NCBI GenBank assembly: GCA_021847995.1
Contig: JAJZNE010000088.1
Span: forward strand, 1 to 39,431
Origin: Pseudomonadota bacterium
GTDB taxonomy: Bacteria; Pseudomonadota; Alphaproteobacteria; Acetobacterales; Acetobacteraceae
Length of the DNA stretch: 39,431 nt
Direction: 5' to 3'
Made by a program: the position numbers and the translations under genes. Positions 11,120 to 19,671 of the stretch are shown one piece after another. Each line of letters begins with the position of its first letter. Position 1 is the stretch's first letter. Under the pieces are notes generated by a model. That model was not told where the DNA came from and made no database searches. It saw only the letters and a program-made list of their open reading frames with translations.

Positions 11120-12676
11120 ATGGACGATGCCAGCCCCGCCCCCCGACCGGCCGCCGCTCTGCACGCCTCCGCCGATGCGCTGCCGAACTACAGCCATGCT
11201 CAGATCATTCGGGTCATCACGGGCATTCTGCTCTGCATCCTGCTCGCCGCCATCGATCAGACCGTGGTGGTCCCGGCGGTGCCGGCGATCGCGGGCGACC
11301 TGCACGGGTTCGGGCACCTTGCCTGGATCGTTTCGGCCTATCTGCTCACCTCCACCTCGGCGACGCCGATCTATGGCCGGCTGTCGGACATCTACGGGCG
11401 ACGCGCGCTGCTGCTGCCGGCGATCGTGGTGTTCGTGATCGCCTCGGTGCTGTGCGGCTTCGCGCAATCGCTGTGGCAACTGATCGCCGCCCGTGCCCTG
11501 CAGGGGATCGGCGGCGGCGGGCTGATGGCAATGGCGCAGGCGGCGATCGCCGATGTCGTGGCGCCGCGCGAACGCGGGAAATACCAAGCGTATATGGCCG
11601 GCACCTGGGGGGTCGCCAGCGTCGCCGGGCCGATTCTCGGCGGCTGGATGACCGACCAGTGGTCGTGGCGCTGGATCTTCTGGATCAATCTGCCGATCGG
11701 CATCGCCGCCTTCATGCTCAGCAACCGGGCGCTCAAGGTGCTGCCGGTGCGCCGCCAGCGCGTGCGCATCGACTATGCCGGCGCCGGCCTGCTCACCGCC
11801 TTCGTCACCGCGATTCTGCTGGTGATGAGCTGGGGCGGCAACGAATTTCCGTGGCTCTCCGCCCCGGTGCTGCTGACCGCGGGGGCGGCACTGGTGCTGC
11901 TGGCGGCACTGGCATGGCGCGAAGCAACAGCGCCCGATCCGCTGCTGCCGCCCCGGCTTTTCGCCAATGCCGTGTTCGCGCGCGGCGCCGTGATCGCGGG
12001 GTTGATCGCGGGTGCGATGTTCGGCGGGACGTTCCTGCTGCCGCTGCTGTTTCAGTTGCTGCACGGCGCCGATGCCGCGGGGTCGGGGACGCTGCTGATC
12101 CCCTTTCTCGGTTCCAACGTGCTGGGAGCCTATGTTTCGGGCCAGATGGCGCGCCGCATCGGCCGGGTGCGTCCGATCGTGCTTGCCGGCACGGCGATGG
12201 CGGCGTGCGGCTTCGCCTTGCTCACCTCGCTCGGGGCAGCGGCATCGCATCTGCTCGTCGTCGCGGCGATGCTGGTGGTCGGGTTCGGCATCGGCATCGT
12301 CATGCCATCGAGTCTTGTCATGGTGCAGAACGCGGTCGAGCGACGCGACGTGGGGGTCGCGACCGGCACCCTGCTGTTCCTGCGCGCGATGGGGGCCGCG
12401 CTCGGCAGCACGCTGGTCGGCGCGCTGCTTTCCGCCCGCTTCGCCGCCGGTCTCGCGGCCCACCACGTCGCTTCCCGCATCGACATCGGTGCCCTGCGCC
12501 AGCACGCCGAGGGAACACTTGCCCCCGCGACCCGCGCGGCGGCTCAGGCAGCCCTGCTCGGCGCCTTTCATCTGAGCTTTGCCGCCTGCGCGGGCATGAC
12601 CGCGGCGGCGCTGGCGCTTGCCCTCGGTGTCGCCGACCTGCCCCTGCAATCAAGCGCCGGACGCGGCGGCGGCTAA
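11120..12676 (+). CDS. DHA2-family MFS drug/solute exporter (14 TM)
   Basis: A 518-residue proton-driven exporter of the EmrB/QacA (DHA2) type. Motif D1 is DQTVVVPAVP (46-55), motif A is GRLSDIYGRR (86-95), and motif C is GTWGVASVAGPILGG in helix 5. About 14 hydrophobic segments fit the length. The first 25 residues are polar and precede helix 1. No EmrA-like membrane-fusion partner is beside it, so it may act alone at the inner membrane. The substrate cannot be read from the sequence. The stop overlaps the HIT gene's stop by four bases on the opposite strand. Confidence 0.93.
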   Translation: MDDASPAPRPAAALHASADALPNYSHAQIIRVITGILLCILLAAIDQTVVVPAVPAIAGDLHGFGHLAWIVSAYLLTSTSATPIYGRLSDIYGRRALLLPAIVVFVIASVLCGFAQSLWQLIAARALQGIGGGGLMAMAQAAIADVVAPRERGKYQAYMAGTWGVASVAGPILGGWMTDQWSWRWIFWINLPIGIAAFMLSNRALKVLPVRRQRVRIDYAGAGLLTAFVTAILLVMSWGGNEFPWLSAPVLLTAGAALVLLAALAWREATAPDPLLPPRLFANAVFARGAVIAGLIAGAMFGGTFLLPLLFQLLHGADAAGSGTLLIPFLGSNVLGAYVSGQMARRIGRVRPIVLAGTAMAACGFALLTSLGAAASHLLVVAAMLVVGFGIGIVMPSSLVMVQNAVERRDVGVATGTLLFLRAMGAALGSTLVGALLSARFAAGLAAHHVASRIDIGALRQHAEGTLAPATRAAAQAALLGAFHLSFAACAGMTAAALALALGVADLPLQSSAGRGGG

Positions 12677-13065
12677 TGGCCCACTTGCTGCTCGGACAGC
12701 ATGCGGCCGAGCCGACGCCCGCCGAAGATGTGGACGTGAAAGTGCGGGACTTCCTGGCCGGCATCCTCGCCCATGTTGGTCAGCACGCGATAGCCAGGCG
12801 CCTCCAACTCCAGCATTTGCGCCACCCTGGCCACGGCGCGCCAGAATCCGGCGATCTCCTCCGCCGGTGCCGTCGCCGCGAAGTCGGCGAGCGAGACGTA
12901 GCGGCCTTTCGGAATCACCAGCACATGCACCGGCGCCTGCGGCGCGATATCGTGGAAGGCGAGCGCATGCGCGTCCTCGTGGACGCGCCGGCACGGAATT
13001 TCGCCACGCAGGATGCGCGCGAACACGTTTCCGTCGTCATAGGTTCCCAACCCCTTTACCGGCAT
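12673..13065 (-). CDS. HIT-family (HinT-like) nucleotide hydrolase
   Basis: A 130-residue histidine-triad protein. The triad HFHVHIFGG starts at residue 108, and the N-terminal NVFARILRGEIPCRRVHED and AHALAFHDIAPQAPVHVLVIPK segments are typical of HinT/PKCI hydrolases. These act on nucleoside phosphoramidates and adenylated conjugates. Translation starts at ATG 13065 with an AGGGGAGAGCAGGGG ribosome site, 52 bp after the aminopeptidase stop, so the two form one minus-strand unit. The spacer between them carries extra copies of the aminopeptidase 3' end. Confidence 0.95.
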   Translation of the reverse strand: MPVKGLGTYDDGNVFARILRGEIPCRRVHEDAHALAFHDIAPQAPVHVLVIPKGRYVSLADFAATAPAEEIAGFWRAVARVAQMLELEAPGYRVLTNMGEDAGQEVPHFHVHIFGGRRLGRMLSEQQVGH

Positions 13066-13080
13066 GCCCCTGCTCTCCCC

Positions 13081-13134
13081 TTCATGCCAGACCTTTCCTT
13101 CATGCCAGACCTTTCCTTCATGCCAGACCTTTCG
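13081..13134 (-). repeat. Three tandem copies of an 18-bp unit containing the pepN stop codon
   Basis: The unit TTCATGCCAGACCTTTCC (plus-strand reading) occurs at 13081-13098, 13099-13116 and 13117-13134; the third differs in its last base. On the coding strand the unit encodes the last codons of pepN (KGLA, stop). Because 18 is a multiple of three, the two extra copies repeat the same in-frame ending, giving three stops in a row before the HIT ribosome site. Confidence 0.95.
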
Positions 13135-15751
13135 ATGCCTTCTCGTAGGTGCCGCGACTGAGCCGTGGCGTCGCCAGGATGCGCGCGAGTTCCGCGCGCA
13201 TCAGCGCCGCCCGCGTGTCATCCTGCCGGCGCCATGCGCCGAGCGGATTGACCAGCCGCGCCGCGGTCTGTCCGTTGAGGGGATCGAGCGCGATCACGAC
13301 GTCGGCCAGGAAGCGGTACCCCTCGCCTGACGCTGCATGAAAGCGCACCTGGTTGGTCGCGAACACGCCGGCCAGCGCGCGCACGCGGTTCGGATTGCGC
13401 AGATCGAAATCCGGATGGCGATAGAGCGCCCGCACATCCGCCAGTGTCGCGGCGCGCGGTGAGGCCGCCTGGATCGCGAACCATTTGTCCAGCACGAGAT
13501 CGTCGCTCCGCCATCTGGCATGGAACGCGGAGAGCGTCGCGGTGCGGTCCTCCCCCTCGGTCGCCGCCAGTACTTCGAGTGCGGCCAGCACGTCGGTCAT
13601 GTTGGCGTGTGCGTCGAACTGGCGACGCGCAAGGCGCACGCCCTCCGCCCCGGCGGCGGCGAGATAGGCGAGACAGGCATTGCGCAGCGCGCGCCGCCCG
13701 ATCGACGCGCCGTCGATGCGGTAGTCACCGCGATCGGTGAGCCGGTCGTAGGTATCACGCAGCAAATCGTGCAGCACGCTGCCGAGTTGGGCGCGCAGCG
13801 CCTGCCGCGCGGCATGGACCGCATCCGGATCGGCGGTCGGCATCTGATCGGCGACGTAGGATTCCGACGGCAGCAGCAGCGCCTCCGCGGCGAAGGCAGG
13901 GTCGGCCCCGGCGCCGTCCAGCGTCGCCCGCATGGCTGCCAGCAATCCCTCATCCAGCGCCGGCGGCGTGCCGCGCCAATTGCCGGCAAGGTCGACCAGC
14001 AGGCTGGTCGCATAGGATTGCAGACTGTCCCAGCGCACGAAGGAATCGCCATCGTGGGCGGCGAGGAAGCGCAGCCGCTCACGCGGCAGGCCGAGCAGCT
14101 TGACCGGCGCGGAGAAGCCGCGCAGCAGTGACGGCACGGGCGGCGCGGCGATGCCGTCGAAGGTAAAGTCCTGCGCCTCCTCCGTGAGCAGCAGCAGGCG
14201 GGCGCTGCCGGGCAGTTCCTTGCCGTCGGGGCCGAGCAGCGCCATGGCAACCGGGATCGGCACCGGCAGCTTCACCGCCTGCCCCGGCGTCGGCGGCACG
14301 CGCTGGCGCAGGGTCAGCCTGTAGCGCCGGGCGGCGGCGTCGTAGGCATCGCTGACCGTGAGTTCCGGTGTACCCGCCTGCGCATACCAGCGCAGAAAGG
14401 CCGAGAGATCGATGCCGGCCCCGTCGCCGATGGCGCGTACGAAGTCTTCGATGGTGACGGCCTGGTTGTCATGACGCGCGAAATAGAGATCCATGCCGCG
14501 GCGGAAGCCGGCAGGGCCGGCCAGCGTGTGCAGCATGCGCACCACCTCGGCGCCCTTCTGGTACACGGTCGCGGTATAGAAATTGTCGATCGCGATGTAG
14601 CTGTCGGGCCGCACGGGATGGGCGAGCGGCCCGTCATCCTCGGGGAACTGGGCGGCGCGCAGGCGGCGTACGTCGGCGAGTCGCTTGACCGCGCGGCTGC
14701 CCTGGTCAGCAGTGAATTCCTGATCGCGGAACACCGTCAGACCTTCCTTGAGCGACAACTGGAACCAGTCGCGGCAGGTGACGCGGTTGCCGGTCCAGTT
14801 GTGGAAATACTCGTGCGCAACCACGGTCTCGATGCCCTGGTAGTCGCCGTCGGTCGCGCTCTCCGGCCGGGCCAGCACGTAACGGGTGTTGAAGACGTTG
14901 AGGCCCTTGTTCTCCATCGCACCCATATTGAAGTCCGATACGGCGGCGATGTTGAACACATCCAGGTCGTATTCGCGCCCGTACACCTCTTCGTCCCAGC
15001 GCATCGCGCGCTTCAGCGCATGCATGGCGTGCCCGCAGCGATCCTGATCGCCGTGCCGCACCCAGATGGCAAGCGCCACCTCGCGGCCGGAGCGGGTGAC
15101 GAAGCGGTCGCGCACGGCGATGAGATCGCCGGCGACGAGGGCGAACAGATAGCTCGGCTTCGGGTGCGGATCGATCCAGCGCGCCCAGTGCCGCCCGTCC
15201 GGTAGGCTTCCCTGTGCGTCAGGGTTGCCGTTGGAAAGCAGCACCGGGCAGGTTGCCGAATCGGCGGCGATGGTCACGGTGAAGCGCGCCATCACATCCG
15301 GGCGATCGGGGAAATAGGTGATCCGCCGGAATCCCTCGGCCTCGCACTGCGTGAAATAGCTACCGCGCGAGAGATAGAGACCCGAGAGTTCGGTGTTGGC
15401 GGACGGATCGATCTCCACGTCGGTGGTGAGCGTGCAGGACGGCGGCAGATCGGCAATGACCAGGACACCGTCCTGATCGATGGTATAGCGATTGCCGGCC
15501 AGCCGCTCACCGTCCAGCATCACCGCCAGCAGCCGCAGCCCTTCGCCGTCGAGGCGCAGGGGGGCAGCCGCGCCGTACGTCTTGTTGCACCGCAGCGCGA
15601 GATCCGCGCGCACACGGGTAGCCCCGGGATGGAGGTCGAAATTCAGTCCGACGCTGTCCACCAGCCACGCCGGCGGCCGGTAATTCTCCCGCCGCGTCAC
15701 CGCGGGTTCCGCGGCCTGGGTGGGGGCGGCGTCGCGCTGGGCATCGAGCAT
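13118..15751 (-). CDS. pepN: Aminopeptidase N (M1 zinc metallopeptidase)
   Basis: Removes N-terminal amino acids from peptides in the cytosol. At 877 residues it matches bacterial PepN. The substrate-binding GAMEN motif is at 277-281, the zinc site HEYFHNW at 313-319 (His313, Glu314, His317), and the third ligand Glu336 in LKEGLTVF is correctly spaced. The long C-terminal helical domain is complete. ATG 15751 has a GGAG ribosome site. The HIT gene follows on the same strand. The product ends EKASKGLA, and the DNA for this end is tandemly repeated downstream. Confidence 0.97.
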   Translation of the reverse strand: MLDAQRDAAPTQAAEPAVTRRENYRPPAWLVDSVGLNFDLHPGATRVRADLALRCNKTYGAAAPLRLDGEGLRLLAVMLDGERLAGNRYTIDQDGVLVIADLPPSCTLTTDVEIDPSANTELSGLYLSRGSYFTQCEAEGFRRITYFPDRPDVMARFTVTIAADSATCPVLLSNGNPDAQGSLPDGRHWARWIDPHPKPSYLFALVAGDLIAVRDRFVTRSGREVALAIWVRHGDQDRCGHAMHALKRAMRWDEEVYGREYDLDVFNIAAVSDFNMGAMENKGLNVFNTRYVLARPESATDGDYQGIETVVAHEYFHNWTGNRVTCRDWFQLSLKEGLTVFRDQEFTADQGSRAVKRLADVRRLRAAQFPEDDGPLAHPVRPDSYIAIDNFYTATVYQKGAEVVRMLHTLAGPAGFRRGMDLYFARHDNQAVTIEDFVRAIGDGAGIDLSAFLRWYAQAGTPELTVSDAYDAAARRYRLTLRQRVPPTPGQAVKLPVPIPVAMALLGPDGKELPGSARLLLLTEEAQDFTFDGIAAPPVPSLLRGFSAPVKLLGLPRERLRFLAAHDGDSFVRWDSLQSYATSLLVDLAGNWRGTPPALDEGLLAAMRATLDGAGADPAFAAEALLLPSESYVADQMPTADPDAVHAARQALRAQLGSVLHDLLRDTYDRLTDRGDYRIDGASIGRRALRNACLAYLAAAGAEGVRLARRQFDAHANMTDVLAALEVLAATEGEDRTATLSAFHARWRSDDLVLDKWFAIQAASPRAATLADVRALYRHPDFDLRNPNRVRALAGVFATNQVRFHAASGEGYRFLADVVIALDPLNGQTAARLVNPLGAWRRQDDTRAALMRAELARILATPRLSRGTYEKASKGLA

Positions 15752-15929
15752 GGCATCTCCGGAGCGGAAAGGACGACCATCCTATAGGCGCATGTGCCTG
15801 CCGGTGGCATCCCCCCCGCGCAGGGCCGCGCGTCACCTGCCGCGGCCATGCCGCCGCCCCGAAGTGGGCGGGCCTGCGCACGATCGGCTATAAGCCGGCT
15901 ATCGGCCCGCCTTGAGGGAGCTGTCCGCC

Positions 15930-16142
15930 ATGACAACCCGAATGATCCGCACCCTGACCGACTGGCTGGGGGTGGATGTCATCCCGTGCCATGTGCGCCT
16001 CCGCCGGGACGCCGTTCCGCCCGCCGCTGCCGACCCGATCGGGCACCCTGCCCGCCCTGCGGCCCGTCACCCACGGCCCGCCGGACGCCCGTATGCCCTG
16101 CGGCGGGCAACGATACCCCAGGCACCGGCGGTGCGGCCGTGA
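15930..16142 (+). CDS. Possible small ORF coupled to the ABM-domain gene
   Basis: A 70-codon ORF beginning MTTRMIRTLTDWLGVDVIP and then Arg/Ala/Pro-rich, resembling no family I know. Three things support it: a GAGGGAGC ribosome site before ATG 15930, a stop that overlaps the next gene's GTG by four bases (GTGA), and an upstream TATAAG at about 15890 as a possible -10. Against it, the second half has the low-complexity composition of non-coding frames in GC-rich DNA. It may be a leader peptide that couples translation to the next gene. Confidence 0.4.
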   Translation: MTTRMIRTLTDWLGVDVIPCHVRLRRDAVPPAAADPIGHPARPAARHPRPAGRPYALRRATIPQAPAVRP

Positions 16143-16489
16143 TCGCCGTCATTTTCGAGGTCTGGCCTGCGCCCGGCGAACGGCAGCACTATCTGGACCT
16201 CGCTGCGGCGTTGAAGGCCGATCTGCTAACGATCGACGGCTTCATTTCAGTCGAGCGCTTCGAGAGCCTTTCCGAGCCGGGCAAGCTCCTGTCGCTGTCG
16301 TTCTTCCGCGACGAGGAGGCGGTTCGGCAGTGGCGCAATCGCCCCGGCCATCGTGCGACCCAGGGGAAGGGACGGAACGGCGTCTTCTCCAACTATCGTC
16401 TGCGCGTCGCGCATGTCCTGCGGGATTACGGATTGGCCGAGCGCGCCGAGGCACCGGACGACAGCCGGCGCGCGCACGGAACGGGGTGA
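16139..16489 (+). CDS. Antibiotic biosynthesis monooxygenase (ABM)-domain protein
   Basis: A 116-residue dimeric ferredoxin-like protein of the ABM superfamily. It opens with strand IAVIFEVWP, then a helix and the core LTIDGFISVERFESLSEPGK, LLSLSFFRDEEAVRQWRN and a HRATQ segment. Members range from cofactor-free quinone-forming monooxygenases to heme-degrading enzymes, so the substrate is open. GTG 16139 matches the usual family N-terminus (MIAVIFE), and no upstream in-frame start is plausible. The start overlaps the preceding small ORF's stop. The next gene converges on it 37 bp away. Confidence 0.87.
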   Translation: MIAVIFEVWPAPGERQHYLDLAAALKADLLTIDGFISVERFESLSEPGKLLSLSFFRDEEAVRQWRNRPGHRATQGKGRNGVFSNYRLRVAHVLRDYGLAERAEAPDDSRRAHGTG

Positions 16490-16526
16490 TGCGAACAGGG
16501 CCGCGGCGCCGTGTACACCGGCGGCC

Positions 16527-17177
16527 TCATGCGCGGCGGGATTTCGGCCGAGGCCGGCGGACGACCCTGACGGTCCCGCGCCCACCGCCGCCACAGTAGA
16601 ACCGCTCGCCGCCATCTGACTCCAGGCCCGACACACCCACCCCGGCCGGCATATCCAGCCGTTCCAGTACGTTTCCCGTCACGGGATCGATGCACCTCAG
16701 CTCGCTCTCCTCGTCTTCCCAGGTACCGTGCCACAATTCGCCTTCGACCCAGGTAACGCCGGTGACGAAGCGATTCGACTCGATGGTCCGCAGCACCGCG
16801 CCGGTCGCGGGATCGATTTGGTGGATTCTGCGGTCGCGGTACTGCCCGACCCAGAGCGTTCCCTCCGCCCACGCCAGTCCCGAGTCCCGGCCGCCGCCGG
16901 GTGCGGGGATCGCGGCAAGCACGTCGCCGCTCGCCGGATCGATCTTCAGTATGCGGTCATCGGCGATCTGGAACAGGTGCCGTCCGTCGAAAGCGGTTCC
17001 GGCATGTGCGGCCACGTCGATCGTGCGCGCCACCCCTCCGTCCGCTGGGTCGAGTGCATTTAGCCGGTCGCCGGAGGCAAACCAGACAAGCCGGCCGTCA
17101 CAGGTGACGCCGTTCACGCGGCCGACGCCCGGAAACGGGCCAAATTCATCAAGAATGTCGGCGGCCGATCGTTTCAT
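16527..17177 (-). CDS. Beta-propeller repeat protein (SMP-30/glutamine cyclotransferase-like)
   Basis: A 216-residue cytosolic protein built of about five 40-residue blades. Each has a Trp/Phe-rich strand and an IDPATG-type turn: LNALDPADGG, ILKIDPASGD, IHQIDPATGA and LRCIDPVTGN recur with regular spacing. This resembles glutamine-cyclotransferase, SMP-30 and PQQ-like propellers, but I see no catalytic residues to choose an enzyme activity. The blade number is low for a closed six- or seven-blade ring. It lies nine bp downstream of the regulator gene on the same strand, within the DUF899 module. I recall such propellers beside DUF899 genes in other proteobacteria. Confidence 0.75.
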   Translation of the reverse strand: MKRSAADILDEFGPFPGVGRVNGVTCDGRLVWFASGDRLNALDPADGGVARTIDVAAHAGTAFDGRHLFQIADDRILKIDPASGDVLAAIPAPGGGRDSGLAWAEGTLWVGQYRDRRIHQIDPATGAVLRTIESNRFVTGVTWVEGELWHGTWEDEESELRCIDPVTGNVLERLDMPAGVGVSGLESDGGERFYCGGGGRGTVRVVRRPRPKSRRA

Positions 17178-17186
17178 GCCGTCACC

Positions 17187-18402
17187 CTAGCCGCCCGGCA
17201 GCGGGCCAGGGAGTAACAACATTGTCGGGAATCCCGGCACCGGCGGGGTGATCCAGCGGCGCGCGCGCCCCCGGCCGAACGATTGCACCCTGCCGGCCGC
17301 CGCCAGCGATTCGAGCGCACGCTGCACGGTGCGCGGGCTGGCCGCCGATGCCTGCGCCAGTGCCGAACTCGACCATGCTTCGCCATCGGCGAGGAGGGCG
17401 AGCACTGCCGCATGCGGCTCTTCGACAAGCGGTGCCAGAACCACGATGTCGCCGACGCCGCAGGGCACCAGGGCAAATCCCCGCGTCGTCGTGTTCACCC
17501 CCGCCAACCCGCGCAGCGCGGCACGAAGCTGCCCGATCTCGACGCGCAGCCTTGCGCGGTGCGACTCGTCGGCCTCCTTGCCCCGGAACGCCCGCGCGAC
17601 GAGCAGGTGACGCGGCACGTCCGCCGGCCATGCCTCGCCCAGCGCGCGCGCCAGCGCGAACAGGACCGGCCGCGTCGCGAGGGCGACGACGATCCCTGAC
17701 GCCCGCACGACATGCCGGCATGCGTCCACGACGACCGCATTCGATGCGAACAGATCCCCGATGTCGTCGAGCACAAGCGTCCGCGCCGCGCCGCGGGCGA
17801 TCAGCCGCGCCGCCGGGGCGGTCATCCCGGCGGACAGGCTCGCGACCTCCGCCGTGAGCGCGGGGATGCCGGCCGCGCGCGCGGCATGCCCGGCACGCAC
17901 GAGCGCGGCGCGGGCCGCCCCTGTTTGCAGGCGCCGCAGCGCGAGTCCCGCCACCGCCATCTCGTGCCCTGCCGTCAGCGCGGGCGGCAGCGGGGGCGCG
18001 GGCGCGGCAAGCGCGCGCTCCGCCGCATCGAGCTGCCCGATCAGAAGAAGGCGTCGGGCTTCGAGATGTCGCGCATGCGCGGCGTTGACCCGGTCGCCGT
18101 GCCGTTCCAGCGTCGTCAGCGCCGCGCCGAGCATTTTCGCCGGCCAGCCCAGGTCGCGCGAGACGAGCGCGATCTCCGCTTCGGCGACAACGCAGCGCGC
18201 GCGCCACCGTCTCCCTCGGGCCGAACGCGCGTGCCGCCCTTTGTAGGAGCGCCCTCGCACGGGGAAGATCGCCGAGTTGCGCCATCGCGATGCCGCGCAG
18301 CGCGAGCGCAGGCGCATCCTCGCAGAGCGCGACGCGCTTGAGCGCACCGAGGACATCCCCCGCTGCGAGCGCGCGCGCCGCTTCCGTGATCAGCGAGTCC
18401 AT
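17187..18402 (-). pseudogene. Helix-turn-helix regulator interrupted by a frameshift
   Basis: Two reading frames together give one coherent protein of about 405 residues. The N-terminus begins at ATG 18402 (MDSLITEAARALAAGDVLGA, a TPR-like helical region) and stays sensible up to PRETVARA. The next residues RCVVAEAEIALVSRDLG continue in the frame that ends at 17187. The switch falls in a GCGCGCGCGC run at 18195-18204; a two-base loss or one-base gain there explains it. The C-terminus has a helix-turn-helix (SSSALAQASAASPRTVQRAL) and a basic wing. It diverges from the small membrane protein and DUF899 genes, which it probably regulates. It is broken as given: a sequencing error, a true mutation or a phase-variable run are all possible. 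Confidence 0.75.
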
Positions 18403-18512
18403 CCGATTCCCGCCACGATTGTCACTCCCACGCTTCGCCGGGCGGTCGCTAGGACAGCAGTGGGGCCGATCGACGGAGCGGCCGCGGCGACACAGTCGGA
18501 GGATCGACGGTC

Positions 18513-18791
18513 ATGGCCTCTGCCGCTTCCAACCGGCCTGAACCGGCCGTGCATGGTGGCACGTTTGCCGCCCGCAGCGCGACCGGCTGGCTGACCCTCG
18601 GGGCCGCCCCGACCTTCGCCGTCATGGCGGCGCTCAGTTGTCTCACCGGAGGGGGTGCGCACGACATGCTTTGCGCCGCCGCCGCGCGTCAACCGGCGCT
18701 GAGCGGAATGGCGCCGATGTACGGGCTGATGAGCGCCTTCCATGCCGCGCCCTGGCTGAAGCTCCTCGCCCGTCGGCGAGGCGGCACGTAG
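18513..18791 (+). CDS. Small membrane protein of the DUF899 module
   Basis: A 92-residue protein with two hydrophobic segments, about residues 25-45 (WLTLGAAPTFAVMAALSCL) and 63-80 (LSGMAPMYGLMSAFHAAPWL). They are separated by a short Gly/Cys-containing loop, GGGAHDMLCAAA. It ends in a basic tail, so both helices probably span the inner membrane. I recall similar short proteins next to DUF899 genes but know no function. ATG 18513 has a GGAGGA ribosome site. The DUF899 gene follows 39 bp downstream on the same strand. The 110-bp divergent region upstream should hold the operator of the adjacent regulator. Confidence 0.75.
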   Translation: MASAASNRPEPAVHGGTFAARSATGWLTLGAAPTFAVMAALSCLTGGGAHDMLCAAAARQPALSGMAPMYGLMSAFHAAPWLKLLARRRGGT

Positions 18792-18830
18792 CGGCCGGCA
18801 ACAAAGCAACGAGCTGGAAAGGACAGACCG

Positions 18831-19649
18831 ATGACCGGAAGCAAGATGCAGGATGTGCGGGACCGCGCGGGACTTCCCGGGGCGAACACCCACGCGATCG
18901 TCTCGCCCGAAGCCTGGGAGGCCGCGCGCCAGCTTATGCTCGTGAAAGAAAAGGCCCTGATGCGGGCCCGCGACGCCCTGGCGGCCGAACGCCGGCGCAT
19001 GCCCTGGATGGAAGTGGAGAAGGCGTACGCGTTCGACGGACCGCAGGGAACGGCGCGCCTTCTCGACCTGTTCGAGGGCCGCCGGCAGTTGATCGTCTAT
19101 CGCGCCTTCTTCGAGCCCGGCGTCTTCGGCTGGCCCGATTACGCCTGCCGCGGCTGCTCGCTCGGTGCCGACCAGGTCGGCCACCTCGCCCATCTCAACG
19201 CCCGCGACACAACGCTCGCCTATGCCTCGCGCGCGCCGCAGCCGGACATCGCACGGCTGAAGGCGCGGATGGGCTGGCAGATGCCCTGGTACACCATCAC
19301 CGACAGCTTCGACGCCGACTTCGGCGTGGCTGAGTGGCATGGCCACAACGTGTTCGTCCGCGACGGCGACACGGTGTTTCGCACCTACTTCATCAACGCC
19401 CGCGGCGACGAGGCGATGGGAACCATCTGGAGCTACCTCGACGCGACCCCGCTCGGCCGCCAGGAGACGTGGGAGGATTCGCCCGAGGGCTATCCCCAGA
19501 CCCCGCCGTACAAGTGGTGGAACTGGCACGACCGCTATGTCGCCGGCGCTGCGCTCGACACACATTGGGTCGATATCGTCACGGACCCGCAGGCCGCCGC
19601 CGCGCGCCGGCGCGACGAGGACGCAGAAGGATGCGCCTGCAATCCCTGA
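18831..19649 (+). CDS. DUF899 family (thioredoxin-like fold) protein
   Basis: A 272-residue soluble protein of the DUF899 family. Recognisable family blocks are IVSPEAWEAARQLMLVKEKAL, RMPWMEVEKAYAFDGP, LIVYRAFFEPG, CRGCSLGADQVGHLAHLNARDT, and the C-terminal TPPYKWWNWHDRY. The family has a thioredoxin-like fold with a CXXC-like pair (here CRGC) but its reaction is not established. It ends CACNP. The gene is in one unit with the small membrane protein and converges on the phosphatase gene 22 bp away. ATG 18831 is preceded by GGAAAGGA. Confidence 0.92.
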   Translation: MTGSKMQDVRDRAGLPGANTHAIVSPEAWEAARQLMLVKEKALMRARDALAAERRRMPWMEVEKAYAFDGPQGTARLLDLFEGRRQLIVYRAFFEPGVFGWPDYACRGCSLGADQVGHLAHLNARDTTLAYASRAPQPDIARLKARMGWQMPWYTITDSFDADFGVAEWHGHNVFVRDGDTVFRTYFINARGDEAMGTIWSYLDATPLGRQETWEDSPEGYPQTPPYKWWNWHDRYVAGAALDTHWVDIVTDPQAAAARRRDEDAEGCACNP

Positions 19650-19671
19650 CCGGCGGGTCGGGCGCCGGCGC

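Noticed and set aside
10532..12649. 705-codon minus-strand ORF opposite the MFS gene
   Set aside because: Composition rich in Arg, Gln, His and Gly with no recognisable motif; the plus strand has a clear 14-helix transporter.
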